Below, piece after piece: positions 51,684-62,493 of a stretch of DNA of 64,000 nucleotides. Source of the DNA: Methylobacterium sp. Leaf108 (GTDB lineage Bacteria; Pseudomonadota; Alphaproteobacteria; Rhizobiales; Beijerinckiaceae). Below the pieces are notes generated by a model. The model was not told where the DNA came from. It ran no database searches and was given only the letters and a program-made list of their open reading frames with translations. The stretch lies in assembly GCF_001423265.1 (NCBI RefSeq), contig NZ_LMND01000001.1:508025-572024 (forward strand), given 5' to 3'. Each line of letters starts with the position of its first letter. The stretch's first letter is position 1. Position numbers and translations under genes: made by a program.

Positions 51684-53228
51684 ATGGGCTGGACGCCATT
51701 CCGCCGCGTGACGTCGACATCATCGCTGCGGCACGACCAGGACGACGCGCGTCGGGATGCGGAGCAGCCTCCGATGGCATCGCCGGGTCTCCCGAGGGCC
51801 GTGGTCCCCGAGTTCATCCATCATCCTCTGCCCGAGAATAAGCCGGACGTCGCCGGTCGGACCCGAACATTGGATGCGATCGGTCAGCGCGACGAGGTCG
51901 TTCGCCAGCGTATCGACTCCATGACGAACCGGCTCGAAGACCTGCGGACACTGCAGGACGACTTCGCCCTGATATTGGACCCCCTGTCCAACATCAGCGC
52001 CGAACTCTTGAAGGCGAGCGTTCAGGTCGAGGACTTGAAGCAGAAGCTTTCGCAAGAGGTGAAGAACTCGGGGACCCTGAGGGAACTGGTCGCCAATTTG
52101 ACGACCGACATCTCCCGCGTCAGCCGTGAGCTCGCCGAGTCGCAAGTCCACGCCGAGCAGATCTCCGACCGGCTGAAGGAGGGCGAGGCCGCCGTCGTCG
52201 CGCAGAAGATCGAGCTGCGGGACAAATCGAGCCTGGTCGAAAGCCTGGAGCGCCAACTTTTCACGGAGACGGAACAGAACAAGGCTTTCGCGAGCGAAAA
52301 TCGCGCGCTGCGTCAGGAGGCGCAGGCGGCCGACACGGCCCTGGCGCGTTCCGAGCACGAACTGGCCGATGCGCGCGAGAAGCTCGGTCTTCTCGAGGCT
52401 GAAGGCCGTCGGCTGCAGCTTCTCAGCGAAGAGCAGGCGGCGCGGCTTGCGGACCTCGACTTCAAGTATCGGGAATTGGAGACGACGACCGACGCCGACC
52501 ATCAGCGCCTGCGTGCGATCGAAGGTCAGTTGGCGGCCGAGCTATCCCTCCGGGAGCGCAACGACGCGCAGCACGAAACGGAGATGTCCGCGCTTCGGAC
52601 CGAGCGGGCGAGCCTCGCCATGAAGCTGGAGACGTCGTCCAACCGGGCCGCCTCCACCGAACAGTTGCTCGTTCAGGCCAGGAACCAGCTTCGCGAGAAG
52701 GACGAGGAGTTCCGGTCTGCCGACAGGAGCCTGAAGGAAGCCGTCATCGCACGCACGACGTCCGAGCGGCGGCTCGAGGCGATCCAGGCCGACCTCTCCC
52801 GGCAGAACGAGCGTTTCATCGACATCCAGCGGGTGAAGGGCGACCTCGAAAGCCGCTGTGACATGCTCAACAAGGCGCTGGCCGCGAAGGATGCGGCCCT
52901 CGAACAGGCCAACAACCGCAATGCGTCCCTGAACGACCGGATCGAGCATCTGACCCATCGTCACGAATCCGTCCGGGCCGATCTGGAGACGTCGAACCGG
53001 CGCCTGCTGGAAGATCTCCAGAACGAGCGTTCGGAACGGTCGCTGCTCCAGGGCGCCCTCGATATCGCCCGCGAGAGCCGTGTTTCGCTGCAAAAACAGC
53101 ACGATGCCTTCAAACGCTCGGGGCGGCCCTGGCGGGACATCGGCAAGGACGACGCGAACGCCGAGTCACCGGACTATTCGGGCGAAGAGGCCAGCAACGT
53201 GCGCCCCTTCAATACGCCCAGCAAGTGA
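51684..53228 (+). CDS. Long coiled-coil protein, possibly crescentin-like
   Basis: 514 residues from ATG 51684 (other in-frame starts lie upstream in AT-rich DNA). After a ~60-residue disordered head, residues about 65-480 are continuous heptad-rich coiled coil (RIDSMTNRLEDLRTLQDDFALILDPLSNISAELLKA opens the rod), with no ATPase or membrane segment. The tail is short and polar. The rod with an N-terminal basic head resembles bacterial intermediate-filament-like proteins such as crescentin, which shape cells, but coiled coils are easily confused. Two smaller coiled-coil genes follow at 33 and 19 bp, so it likely forms a structural complex with them. Confidence 0.7.
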   Translation: MGWTPFRRVTSTSSLRHDQDDARRDAEQPPMASPGLPRAVVPEFIHHPLPENKPDVAGRTRTLDAIGQRDEVVRQRIDSMTNRLEDLRTLQDDFALILDPLSNISAELLKASVQVEDLKQKLSQEVKNSGTLRELVANLTTDISRVSRELAESQVHAEQISDRLKEGEAAVVAQKIELRDKSSLVESLERQLFTETEQNKAFASENRALRQEAQAADTALARSEHELADAREKLGLLEAEGRRLQLLSEEQAARLADLDFKYRELETTTDADHQRLRAIEGQLAAELSLRERNDAQHETEMSALRTERASLAMKLETSSNRAASTEQLLVQARNQLREKDEEFRSADRSLKEAVIARTTSERRLEAIQADLSRQNERFIDIQRVKGDLESRCDMLNKALAAKDAALEQANNRNASLNDRIEHLTHRHESVRADLETSNRRLLEDLQNERSERSLLQGALDIARESRVSLQKQHDAFKRSGRPWRDIGKDDANAESPDYSGEEASNVRPFNTPSK

Positions 53229-53261
53229 TGCCGACGCAATTCATGATCACGGGAAGCGACA

Positions 53262-53762
53262 ATGTCTGATCAAGCGCTGAAAAGTGGTGGCTCTCCCACG
53301 GCGTCCGTCCTGATGCGACCGTGGCAGGCGAATGTCGGCCGCACGGGGGACAAGGTCATCAGCCTCTCGGCCTCCACCCAGGAAGGCACCCTCCCCTCCT
53401 CCGAGAGCGTCGGCGCGTCGGCCTCTCCGCAGCGGGAATGGATGTCGGCCATCGAGCTCGTCCAGGAGGCGAGCGAAGCGATCCGGATCACCGAGGAGCG
53501 AGCGGTCGATCTCGAAAACCAGCTCAAGCACGTCATCACCCAAGCGGAAGACGAGATCAAAAGCCTGCAGCAGAAGCTCGCGTCGCAGCAGACCCTCCTG
53601 AACCAATCCGAGGAGCGCGCACGACGCGGCGAGGCGCGCGCCAAGGAGGCCGAGGCCTGGCTCATCCGCCTCCATGACGCGGTGTTCACGGCCTTCGGGC
53701 CCAAGAGCCGCAGCAAGCTCGCGGGCAACCAGCAGAACGGCGCCGATTCCGTCGACCCTTGA
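53262..53762 (+). CDS. Coiled-coil protein, second gene of the cluster
   Basis: A 166-residue soluble protein. The first ~60 residues are Ser/Gly-rich and disordered. Residues about 60-140 form a coiled coil (SAIELVQEASEAIRITEERAVDLENQLKHVITQAEDEIKSLQQKLASQ, seen in heptads). The C-terminal AWLIRLHDAVFTAFGPKSRSK is a conserved-looking helix. No known domain. It starts 33 bp after the long coiled-coil gene, so it is in the same operon. Confidence 0.7.
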   Translation: MSDQALKSGGSPTASVLMRPWQANVGRTGDKVISLSASTQEGTLPSSESVGASASPQREWMSAIELVQEASEAIRITEERAVDLENQLKHVITQAEDEIKSLQQKLASQQTLLNQSEERARRGEARAKEAEAWLIRLHDAVFTAFGPKSRSKLAGNQQNGADSVDP

Positions 53763-53781
53763 TCACAGATCTTACCCCGTG

Positions 53782-54237
53782 ATGCGGACTCCTTCTCCAT
53801 ACGGCGCCGAGGTTGCGGTCGAGTCGCCGAGCGATCGCGCCCCCCTCGGTGTCGAGGTTGATCTGTTCTGCGCGCTGGGACTGATCGAAGCCGCCGTCAC
53901 TTCCATCGACAGGCTGCAAACCTGGAAGGAGGCCGTCGAGCCGCAGGCCATTCGGCTCATCGACCAGATCAAGACGGAGCAGGCGAAATGGGAGGCGGAG
54001 CGATCCGTTCTGTTCAAGACCCTCGCCGATCACGAAAACCAGATCGCCATGCTCAAGAGATCGCTCGAAGTCGCCCTCTTCGAGAAGCACGTGGCCCTGC
54101 AATTGTGCTTCGACATGAGGTCGAGATCCAATCTCATCGAACAGCAACCGTCTTCCCACGGCGAAAACACGCTGATCCGGCACGATGACCATACCGACTT
54201 GATCGCAACCGCGGGGTCGCATCTCTATATCGAGTAA
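53782..54237 (+). CDS. Coiled-coil protein, third gene of the cluster
   Basis: 151 residues from ATG 53782; a GTG at 53779 is alternative and no strong ribosome site is visible, so translation may be coupled to the gene 19 bp upstream. A conserved-looking start (VEVDLFCALGLIEAAVTSIDRLQTWKEAVEPQAIRLIDQIK) leads into a coiled coil to about residue 110, followed by a polar tail. It has the same style as the second gene (helix pairs with Gln/Glu/Lys), suggesting a related partner. No known family. Confidence 0.65.
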   Translation: MRTPSPYGAEVAVESPSDRAPLGVEVDLFCALGLIEAAVTSIDRLQTWKEAVEPQAIRLIDQIKTEQAKWEAERSVLFKTLADHENQIAMLKRSLEVALFEKHVALQLCFDMRSRSNLIEQQPSSHGENTLIRHDDHTDLIATAGSHLYIE

Positions 54238-54581
54238 ACCGGTTTGACGGCTCTACCTCTTGCCGATCCGGCGACATCGCGGCTCGTCACCCTGTTCGGG
54301 CCGGGCCGGAGGAGCATCGAAAGGCCCACCCCCGTTCCGATGACGCCGACCGGAACCCCGTCCGAACGGTGATCCCCGTCTTCGACGATGGCGGACTTGA
54401 GCGAATCCGGTGCCTTCGGTGATCGAACGTCGGCAGCGCCGCACCGCGATCCTGAGATGCCAGCACGGCCGAGGGACGATCGATCCCGTCCCGGCGGACG
54501 AACGCCGCAAGCCGCAGGTCGTCGAAAGCCGGCACAGGACCCGTGACATCGGATCCGGCCGATGGGCGGGGTCTCTGACGG
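54238..54581. other. 344-bp intergenic stretch
   Basis: It lies between the coiled-coil operon and the tRNA. No gene, terminator or repeat is supported. Confidence 0.5.
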
Positions 54582-54653
54582 TGCCGGCGGAGAGGATTGA
54601 ACTCCCGACCTTCGGTTTACAAAACCGCTGCACTACCGCTGTGCTACACCGGC
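54582..54653 (-). tRNA. tRNA-Thr (anticodon TGT)
   Basis: A 72-nt cloverleaf on the minus strand: acceptor stem GCCGGTG/CGCCGGC (one G·U pair), D arm GCAC-AGCGGTA-GTGC, anticodon loop TTTGTAA, T loop TTCAATC and discriminator A. The anticodon stem has a G·A first pair, common in alphaproteobacterial tRNA-Thr(UGU). The 3' CCA is not encoded (CCG follows), so it is added enzymatically. Confidence 0.95.
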
Positions 54654-54806
54654 ATCCGACGAGACGTGCTACCAGCGGCGAGGCCGGCATTCAAGCGGGT
54701 CGTCCCGGTCGTGCACGGTCGAGGCCCCCTCCCGGTGGGCGGGCGCCACCGCGTCGTGACGCCCGTAAACGCGCTTGGCATCGCTCGAGGTCGCGGCGTT
54801 GCCCCG

Positions 54807-56564
54807 TCACAACGGATTGAGGGTGTCGTTCCGGGCAGGCAGGGGCGCGCGCATCGTGAGGCGAAAGCCCTCGGGGGCGTAATCGGTCGTCACCTCGGCG
54901 CGCACCTGCGTGGTCAGCACCCGTTGCAGCAGCCGCGAGCCGAAGCCCTGGCGAGTGGGGGGCGCCACCGTGGGTCCGCCGCTCTCGACCCAGGCGAAGA
55001 GCAGGGTGCCGCAGGCGTCGTCCGGCTCCACGGCCCAGGTCACGGCGACCCGGCCGGCGCGCGTCGAGAGCGCCCCGTATTTGGCGGCGTTGGTGGTGAG
55101 TTCGTGGATGGCCATGCCGATCGGCACCGCGACCTCGGAGGCGAGGTCGACCGCCGGGCCGATCAGGGTGACGCGGGCGTCGGGCTCCCCGTCGAGGGCA
55201 CCGTCGGCATAGGGCTTGAGTTCGTTGGAGAGCAGGTCGCGCAGGCCCGCCATCTGCCAGGTGGCGCCGGTGAGCACCGCATGGGTGTGGGCCAGCGACA
55301 CGATGCGCCCGACGAAGGCGTCGTAGAAACTTTCGATGCTGGTGGCGTTGCGCGCGGTCGAGCCGACGATGGCCTGCACCGTGGCCAGGGTGTTCTTCAC
55401 CCGGTGGTGCAACTCGCGGATCAGGAGGTTCTGGCGGTCCTCGGCGAGGCGCCGGTCGGTGACGTCGGCCACGACCCCGATCAGGCGCCGCGGCAGGCGG
55501 TCGGGGGTGTCGCGCTCGAAGCGGCCGGCCATGTCGATGACCCGCCAGGTTCCGTCGTCGGCCCGGCGGATGCGGCCACTCACATGCAGGATCGCGTCGT
55601 CGCGCAGGGCCGCGGAGATCGCGTGCCGGAACGCCATGCGGTCCTCGGGGTGGAGGATGTGATCGAGGAACTCGCGCTTGCCGACGGCCCCGTCTTCGGG
55701 ACGGCGGCCGAAGATCGCGAACATGCGCTCGTTCTCCCAGATCGCGCGGTCGTCGAGCATGTGCCACTCGAAGATGCCGAGATCGGCCAGGGATGCGGCG
55801 ATGCGCAGGCGCTGCTCGCGGTCGCGCAAAGCGTCGCGGTCGGCGACCCGGGCGGTGACGTCCTGCAGCACGCCGACCATGCCGGTGAGCGACCCGTCCG
55901 GTGCCAGGGTGCCCTGGCCCCGGGCCATCACCCAGACGGTCCGGTCCTCGTGCCCATGGCGCACGCGGGCTTCGATGGCATAGGGCACGCCCGCGTGCCC
56001 GGACTCGCGCACCGTCAGCCCGATGCGCTCGGCGTCGGCCGGATCGAACCGCGCGCGCAGGGCCGCCCAGGACAGGGCATGGCCGGGGGGATGGCCGAGG
56101 ATGTGGGCGGCGCGGCGCGACAGGGTGACGAGGCCGGTGGCACGCTCCCAGCGCCACTCCCCGAGCCCGGCCGCGGTGAGCGCGTCGCGGTTCTGCTCGG
56201 CCCGGACCATCTCGTCGGGGTCCACGGGCTCGACCACGAGGACCCGCACGGCGCCGGCCGTCGATCCGGAGGGACGCACCCGCACGGGAATCGCCGCGCC
56301 GTCGGCCTGGCGCCACAGGCGGATGCCCTCGGGCACCGGGTTCATGGTCTCTCCGACGGTCCCCAGCGGCCGGTCGTCGAGGCTGCCGGGAGGCCGGCCG
56401 ACGATAGCGCACAGGCGGGGATTGGCGCTGAGGATGGTGCGGCCGTCGGGCGACAGGATCGCGAGGCCGGTGGCGGCCAGGTCGAAGGCCACGCGATGCG
56501 CGTCCCCCCCGAAGGCCGAGGCCGCCTGCGCCGTCGGATCGTGATCCGCCCTGCCGCCCAACAC
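54807..56564 (-). CDS. HWE-family sensor histidine kinase with PAS domains
   Basis: 585 residues from GTG 56564 (GTGAGG upstream). No membrane helix. Three PAS-like units: about 25-125 (LSPDGRTILSANPRLCAIVG), 140-250 and 260-375 (the last with LGIFEWHMLDDRAIWENERMFAIFG and the PAC ending VADVTDRR). HWE phosphoacceptor box ELHHRVKNTLATVQAIVGS with H387, then the HWE-type ATPase domain (IHELTTNAAKYGALS). HWE kinases are often light or stress sensors feeding the general stress pathway. No response regulator is adjacent. The ligands are unknown. Confidence 0.9.
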   Translation of the reverse strand: MLGGRADHDPTAQAASAFGGDAHRVAFDLAATGLAILSPDGRTILSANPRLCAIVGRPPGSLDDRPLGTVGETMNPVPEGIRLWRQADGAAIPVRVRPSGSTAGAVRVLVVEPVDPDEMVRAEQNRDALTAAGLGEWRWERATGLVTLSRRAAHILGHPPGHALSWAALRARFDPADAERIGLTVRESGHAGVPYAIEARVRHGHEDRTVWVMARGQGTLAPDGSLTGMVGVLQDVTARVADRDALRDREQRLRIAASLADLGIFEWHMLDDRAIWENERMFAIFGRRPEDGAVGKREFLDHILHPEDRMAFRHAISAALRDDAILHVSGRIRRADDGTWRVIDMAGRFERDTPDRLPRRLIGVVADVTDRRLAEDRQNLLIRELHHRVKNTLATVQAIVGSTARNATSIESFYDAFVGRIVSLAHTHAVLTGATWQMAGLRDLLSNELKPYADGALDGEPDARVTLIGPAVDLASEVAVPIGMAIHELTTNAAKYGALSTRAGRVAVTWAVEPDDACGTLLFAWVESGGPTVAPPTRQGFGSRLLQRVLTTQVRAEVTTDYAPEGFRLTMRAPLPARNDTLNPL

Positions 56565-56672
56565 GCGAACCTCACTCGGACCCGCCGGCGTCAAGCCTGC
56601 CGTCGCGGCACACCCGACTGAATTCAGACCATGATCGCAGATGATTCCGGCCACAAGGTGCCATTCGTCCAA

Positions 56673-57434
56673 TCATCGACGGCCGGACGGCTGTTCCCCA
56701 TCTTGACGAAGGACGGTGAGATACGTCGGCCGGCGGCCGGCGGCGATGGCCTTGGCCTCGTAGCGGGTGCCGGGCCAATCCGACCAGGGCCGCGTCCAGT
56801 CGGTGGCCGCCCTCGCGGTCCACGCGAGGTCCGGGTTGCGGGCGACGCGCACCAGCGTCCAGCCGGCGTAATCGTCGATGTCGCTGGCGAAGCGAAAGCT
56901 GCCGCCGGGCACGAGCACGCGCGCGATCTCCGCCAGGCTCTCGTCGGAGACGAAACGGCGCTTGCGCTGGCGGCGCTTGGGCCACGGGTCGGGATAGAGC
57001 AGGTAGACGCGCGTCACGCTGGCGTCGGGCAGGGCGGCCAGCAACGCGGTCGCGTCCTCGTCCCAGATCCTGACGTTGCGCAGGTCGCGCTCGTCGATCT
57101 CGCGCAGGAGCTTGACGACGCCGTTGACGAAGGGCTCGGCGCCGATGATGCCGACGCCGGGCTCGCGGGCCGCATTGGCGGCCAGGTGCTCGCCGCCGCC
57201 GAAGCCGATCTCGAGCCAGACCTCGCGGACCGGGTCCGGAAACAGGGCCGCGGGATCGAGGAACGCGCCCTCTCCCGGCAGGGCGATCCTCAGCTCCGGC
57301 AGGAGGGAGGCCAGCCGCTGCTCCTGGAGCGCACGCAGGCGCTTGCCCTTGCGCCGGCCGAAGAAGGCGCGCTCGGGCGCCTCCTCGCTCGCAATACCGC
57401 CCGCCTGGGGCGGGTCATCCCCCCGCCCCACCAT
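56673..57434 (-). CDS. trmB: tRNA (guanine-N7)-methyltransferase
   Basis: A 253-residue SAM-dependent methyltransferase. SAM site WLEIGFGGGEHL; GAEPFVNGVVKLL; the catalytic YLLYPDPWPKRRQRKRRF; C-terminal YEAKA region. It makes m7G46 in tRNA. It lies 12 bp downstream of metK on the same strand, so cofactor synthesis and use are co-transcribed, a conserved alphaproteobacterial order. The N-terminal ~35 residues are disordered. Confidence 0.95.
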   Translation of the reverse strand: MVGRGDDPPQAGGIASEEAPERAFFGRRKGKRLRALQEQRLASLLPELRIALPGEGAFLDPAALFPDPVREVWLEIGFGGGEHLAANAAREPGVGIIGAEPFVNGVVKLLREIDERDLRNVRIWDEDATALLAALPDASVTRVYLLYPDPWPKRRQRKRRFVSDESLAEIARVLVPGGSFRFASDIDDYAGWTLVRVARNPDLAWTARAATDWTRPWSDWPGTRYEAKAIAAGRRPTYLTVLRQDGEQPSGRR

Positions 57435-57446
57435 GCGGAACAGGCC

Positions 57447-58622
57447 TCAGAACGCCGACTTGAGGCTGTCGGCGAGGTCGGTGCGCTCCCACGAGAAGCC
57501 GCCGTCCGCGTCGGGTGCCCGGCCGAAGTGGCCGTAGGCCGAGGTGCGGGCGTAGATCGGCTTGTTGAGGCCGAGCTTCAGGCGGATGCCGCGGGGCGAC
57601 AGGTCGAGGGCGTCCATCAGCACGCCTTCGAGCTTGGCCTCGTCCACGGTGCCGGTGCCGTGCAGGTCGACGTAGATCGACAGGGGCTTGGCGACGCCGA
57701 TGGCGTAGGCGAGCTGGATGGTGGCGCGGGTGGCGAGGCCCGCGGCGACCACGTTCTTGGCGAGGTAGCGCGCGGCATAGGCCGCCGAGCGGTCGACCTT
57801 GGTCGGGTCCTTGCCCGAGAAGGCGCCGCCGCCGTGGGGGGCGGCCCCGCCGTAGGTGTCGACGATGATCTTGCGGCCGGTGAGGCCGGCATCGCCGTCG
57901 GGGCCGCCGATCACGAACTTGCCGGTGGGGTTGACGTGCCAGACGGTGGAGCCGTCGATCCAGCCCTTGGGGAGGGCCGCCTGGATGTAAGGCTCGACGA
58001 TGGCGCGCACGTCGGCCGAATCGAGGCTCTCGTCCACGTGCTGGGTCGAGAGCACGATCTGGGTGACGCCGACCGGGCGGCCGTCGACGTAGCGCACGGT
58101 GACCTGGCTCTTGGCGTCGGGGCCGAGCTTGGCCGCGTCGCCGACCTTGCCCTTGCGGGCGTCGGCGAGGTCCTTGAGGATCTTGTGGGCGTAGTAGATC
58201 GGGGCCGGCATCAGCTCGGGGGTCTCGTCCGAGGCGTAGCCGAACATGATGCCCTGGTCGCCGGCACCCTCGTCCTTGTTGCCGGCGGCGTCCACGCCCT
58301 GGGCGATGTCGGCCGACTGGGCGTGCAGGTGGATGGCGATGTCGTTGTGCTTCCAGTGGAAGCCCGACTGCTCGTAGCCGATGTCCTTCACCGCTTCGCG
58401 GGTCAGCTCGGTGAGATGGTCGAAGGTCACCGAATCGGGACCGCGGACCTCGCCGGCGATGACGATGCGGTTGGTGGTGGCCAGGGTCTCGACGCCCAGA
58501 CGCGCCTCGGGCATCGCCGCGAGATAGGCGTCGACCACGGTGTCGGAGATCCGGTCGCAGACCTTGTCCGGGTGACCTTCGGAAACCGACTCGCTCGTGA
58601 AGAGGTAGTTGGAACGCGGCAT
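57447..58622 (-). CDS. metK: S-adenosylmethionine synthetase
   Basis: A 391-residue enzyme of normal length. Landmarks: [17 protein letters not shown] (methionine/ATP site), [48 protein letters not shown] and the Lys/Asp phosphate-binding sites. It makes SAM from methionine and ATP. An XRE regulator gene is upstream and trmB downstream. No SAM riboswitch was recognised in the ~60-base leader. Confidence 0.97.
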   Translation of the reverse strand: MPRSNYLFTSESVSEGHPDKVCDRISDTVVDAYLAAMPEARLGVETLATTNRIVIAGEVRGPDSVTFDHLTELTREAVKDIGYEQSGFHWKHNDIAIHLHAQSADIAQGVDAAGNKDEGAGDQGIMFGYASDETPELMPAPIYYAHKILKDLADARKGKVGDAAKLGPDAKSQVTVRYVDGRPVGVTQIVLSTQHVDESLDSADVRAIVEPYIQAALPKGWIDGSTVWHVNPTGKFVIGGPDGDAGLTGRKIIVDTYGGAAPHGGGAFSGKDPTKVDRSAAYAARYLAKNVVAAGLATRATIQLAYAIGVAKPLSIYVDLHGTGTVDEAKLEGVLMDALDLSPRGIRLKLGLNKPIYARTSAYGHFGRAPDADGGFSWERTDLADSLKSAF

Positions 58623-58691
58623 TGAGGACGATCCCCGGCTGTGGGTACGCCCAGATTCGATGGCGTTGGACCCGGTCTTCGGAAGGCCGAG

Positions 58692-58720
58692 GTTCTGGCA
58701 TCGGCCTGTGGCAGGGTCAA
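58692..58720 (-). promoter_or_regulatory. Candidate metK promoter
   Basis: On the minus strand TTGACC (58715-58720), 17 bases, then CAGAAC (58692-58697): good -35, moderate -10. The leader to the metK ATG would be about 60 bases. Confidence 0.5.
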
Positions 58721-58815
58721 GCCGAAAGACCGGACACGTTCGTGGCGACGAACGAAACGGTCGTTAGAGCAGACGCGGGCCTTCACCGGGACGGCCGCGT
58801 CGGGCCATCGCGCCT

Positions 58816-59247
58816 TCAGGTCCCCAGGCGGGTGCCGAGAACCTGGATGGCGGCCGCGAAGTCCTTGCGGCCGTCCTCCGTGAAGTGCCGCTTGACGTGC
58901 TCGGCCACCACCTCGGCGAGGCCCTGCCAGGAGCCCGGCGCGGCATCCGCCGCCGAATCCGCCGAGAAGGCCTGCTGGGGCCTTTCCGCGAACCCTTCCG
59001 GCGGCACGTCGTCGAGGCGCTGCATGCCCTCGAAGAAGTACGCCACCGGCACGCCGGTCAGCCGGCTGAAGGTGTCGAGGTGGATGGCGCTGATGCGGTT
59101 GGTGCCCTTCTCGTACTTCTGGAGCTGGGCCGCCGACATGCCGAAGCTCTGGGCCACCCGCTTCTGCGTCAGGGCCGCCTTCTTGCGCTGGAGGGCGATG
59201 CGCTGTCCGACATGGACGTCGCGTGCGTCGGTCTTCTGGCCTGCCAT
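58816..59247 (-). CDS. XRE-family transcriptional regulator upstream of metK
   Basis: A 143-residue protein. A helix-turn-helix (about 14-68: IALQRKKAALTQKRVAQSFGMSAAQLQKYEKGTNRISA in parts) is followed by a C-terminal helical part (PGSWQGLAEVVAEHVKRHFTEDGRKDFAAAI) that resembles dimerisation tails of alphaproteobacterial XRE regulators placed beside metK. ATG 59247. The 190-bp gap to metK, with its own promoter, suggests separate control. Target unknown. Confidence 0.88.
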   Translation of the reverse strand: MAGQKTDARDVHVGQRIALQRKKAALTQKRVAQSFGMSAAQLQKYEKGTNRISAIHLDTFSRLTGVPVAYFFEGMQRLDDVPPEGFAERPQQAFSADSAADAAPGSWQGLAEVVAEHVKRHFTEDGRKDFAAAIQVLGTRLGT

Positions 59248-59379
59248 GGAGTCTTGACCTCGTGCGAGCCGGCCACGGCGATCAAGCTCGGCCGTGGTGC
59301 CAGAGGGCGCGGATAGTAGATTTTAACATAGATGAAAAGGACACCCCGTCGGGTTACGTTCCCTCTCCCTCGCGGAGCG

Positions 59380-59646
59380 CTAAACCATGCCGAGCGCCTG
59401 CATGTACAGTTCGAGGATCGCCTCTTCCTCCTGGCGCTCGGCGTGGTCCTTCTTGCGCAGGGAGACGATCTTGCGCAGGGCCTTCACGTCGAAGCCGGTG
59501 CCCTTGGCCTCCGCGTAGACGTCCTTGATGTCGCCGGCGAGGCCGGCCTTCTCCTCCTCGAGGCGCTCGATGCGCTCGATGAAGCTCTTGAGCTGGTCGG
59601 CGGCGACGGAGGAGGCGTCGACGGCGGGTGCGGGAGAGGCGGCCAT
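59380..59646 (-). CDS. gapR: GapR-family DNA-binding protein (DUF2312)
   Basis: An 88-residue all-helical protein: [54 protein letters not shown], seen as successive helices. GapR binds overtwisted AT-rich DNA and helps gyrase ahead of replication in Caulobacter. Length and sequence pattern match the family. The ATG is preceded by GGACAT. Monocistronic. Confidence 0.93.
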   Translation of the reverse strand: MAASPAPAVDASSVAADQLKSFIERIERLEEEKAGLAGDIKDVYAEAKGTGFDVKALRKIVSLRKKDHAERQEEEAILELYMQALGMV

Positions 59647-59829
59647 GATCGTGCGATGTCCTTCGAATCGGCGGCGCGGCGACAGGTCGGCGCCGCGCCC
59701 GTCGATCCGGATTAGGCGGTCGAGCTTACCGGGAGATTAGGGCCCCGGCGGAAATCGGCGGTGCCGATCCCCCCGGCCCACCAGGGCGATTCGCATCGCG
59801 CCGCGACGCCGTTGTCCCTTCGATAACTC

Positions 59830-60132
59830 TCAGTGCGGTTCGGCCTGGGCCTTGGCGAAGGCCGCCTGCTGCTCGGGCGTCGCCTCCGGCTGGCGGCGCT
59901 TCCAGTCCTCGTAGGGCATCCCGTAGACGTGCTCGCGGCTCTCGTCCTTGCTCAGTTCCAGGCCGCGGGCGTCGGCCTCGTCCTTGAGCCAGTTCGAGAG
60001 GCAGTTCCGGCAGAAGCCGGCCATGGTCATCAGGTCGATGTTCTGCACGTCCTCGCGGGCTCGCAGATGCGCCACGAGGCGGCGGTAGACGGCGGCTTCG
60101 AGTTCGGTGGTGGTGGCGGTGTCGATCGTCAT
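59830..60132 (-). CDS. DUF1244 domain protein
   Basis: 100 residues from ATG 60132, with GAGGAG upstream. A compact helical protein with AGFCRNCLSNWLKDEADARG as the DUF1244 signature, including two conserved cysteines, followed by MPYEDWKRR. Structures in this family are known but function is not. It is 55 bp upstream of the N-formylglutamate amidohydrolase stop, so a separate unit is likely. Confidence 0.9.
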   Translation of the reverse strand: MTIDTATTTELEAAVYRRLVAHLRAREDVQNIDLMTMAGFCRNCLSNWLKDEADARGLELSKDESREHVYGMPYEDWKRRQPEATPEQQAAFAKAQAEPH

Positions 60133-60187
60133 GGCGCGGACTCCTCGTCGTGCGTGCCAAGAGAGGTCGGCGTCCATGCCCCGGGCG

Positions 60188-60949
60188 TCAAGCCGTCGGG
60201 GCGAGGTGGGGCCGCAGGAGCCCGGCGAATCGCGCCGCCCATTCCGCCTCGCCGGCCTCGTCCGCGATCAGGTCCTGGCGGATCTCGACGAGGGCGTTGG
60301 GCAGGCCGCGGGCGATGGCGTGGCGGTCGACGGTGTCTCCGGGCAGGCCGCCGCCGTAGGGTTCGTTGTCGCCCACCGTGAGCCCGGCCGGGTCGGCGCG
60401 CAGGCCCGCCACGAGGGGGGCGCTCAGGCGGTCGTCGTGGTCCCACAGGATGCCGACGTGCCAGGGGCGCGGGTCGCCGCGCCAGCACGGGGTGAAGCTG
60501 TGGATGGTGACGATGGCCGGCGGCGCGCCCGCCGCCATCGCCGCGGCGACATGGGCGTCGATAGCCCGGTCGTAGGGTTCGTAGAAGCGGGCGATCCGCT
60601 CCGCCTTGCCGGCCTCGTCGATGCGGGCGTTGCCCGGCACCACGGCCCCGTCGGAGAGCCGCATCACCAGGGTCGGGTCGTCGCGTCCGCGGTTCGGGTC
60701 GATGACGAGCCGCGAGAAGGTGGTGAGGACGGCGGGCGCACCGAGGAGGGCGGCGAGGCGGCGGGTCACCCCGGCCGCGCCGATGTCGTAGGCGATGTGG
60801 CGGGAGAACTCGGCGTCCGGAACCCCGAGCCGGCCGAGATCGTCGGGCACGTGGTTGGAGGCGTGGTCGCACAGAAGCAGCAGGCCGCAGGCGGGGTCGC
60901 CCGGAACGGTCTCGACGGGATGGGGGCCGTGCGAATGAGGGCTGGGCAT
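60188..60949 (-). CDS. N-formylglutamate amidohydrolase family protein
   Basis: 253 residues from ATG 60949. Pattern of the FGase family: LLCDHASNHVPDDL, HIAYDIGAAGVTRRLAALLGAP, LVIDPNRGRDDPT, IVTIHSFTPCWRG (metal-site His) and ALVEIRQDLIADEAGEAEWA. Members hydrolyse N-formyl-L-glutamate in histidine catabolism or related amides. No hut genes are nearby, so the physiological substrate is uncertain. Divergent from the glycerate kinase with a 240-bp gap. Confidence 0.88.
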   Translation of the reverse strand: MPSPHSHGPHPVETVPGDPACGLLLLCDHASNHVPDDLGRLGVPDAEFSRHIAYDIGAAGVTRRLAALLGAPAVLTTFSRLVIDPNRGRDDPTLVMRLSDGAVVPGNARIDEAGKAERIARFYEPYDRAIDAHVAAAMAAGAPPAIVTIHSFTPCWRGDPRPWHVGILWDHDDRLSAPLVAGLRADPAGLTVGDNEPYGGGLPGDTVDRHAIARGLPNALVEIRQDLIADEAGEAEWAARFAGLLRPHLAPTA

Positions 60950-61188
60950 GAGGCTCGAACGCTCCGGGGTTGCGGGCGGGGGCTGGCTCAAGGAAGTCCG
61001 GCAAGCCGCGGACCAAGCCGCGGGCCGCGTCATCTCGCGCTTGCCCGCGCGGCGGGCGTCGGGCACAGCACGTATCGCGGGTCGCGACGTCACGGCAACA
61101 TCCCGGCAGCGGGACTTCGACGCCGGCGGGCCGTGCGTTCGTCGAAAGAGCGACCGCCAAAGCGACACGAGAGACGGATACGCCCGCC

Positions 61189-62493
<1,305 letters not shown>

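Noticed and set aside
58623..58700. SAM or SAM/SAH riboswitch in the metK leader
   Set aside because: The leader after the predicted promoter is only about 60 bases and I could not build any known SAM-class fold; a covariance-model search would be decisive.
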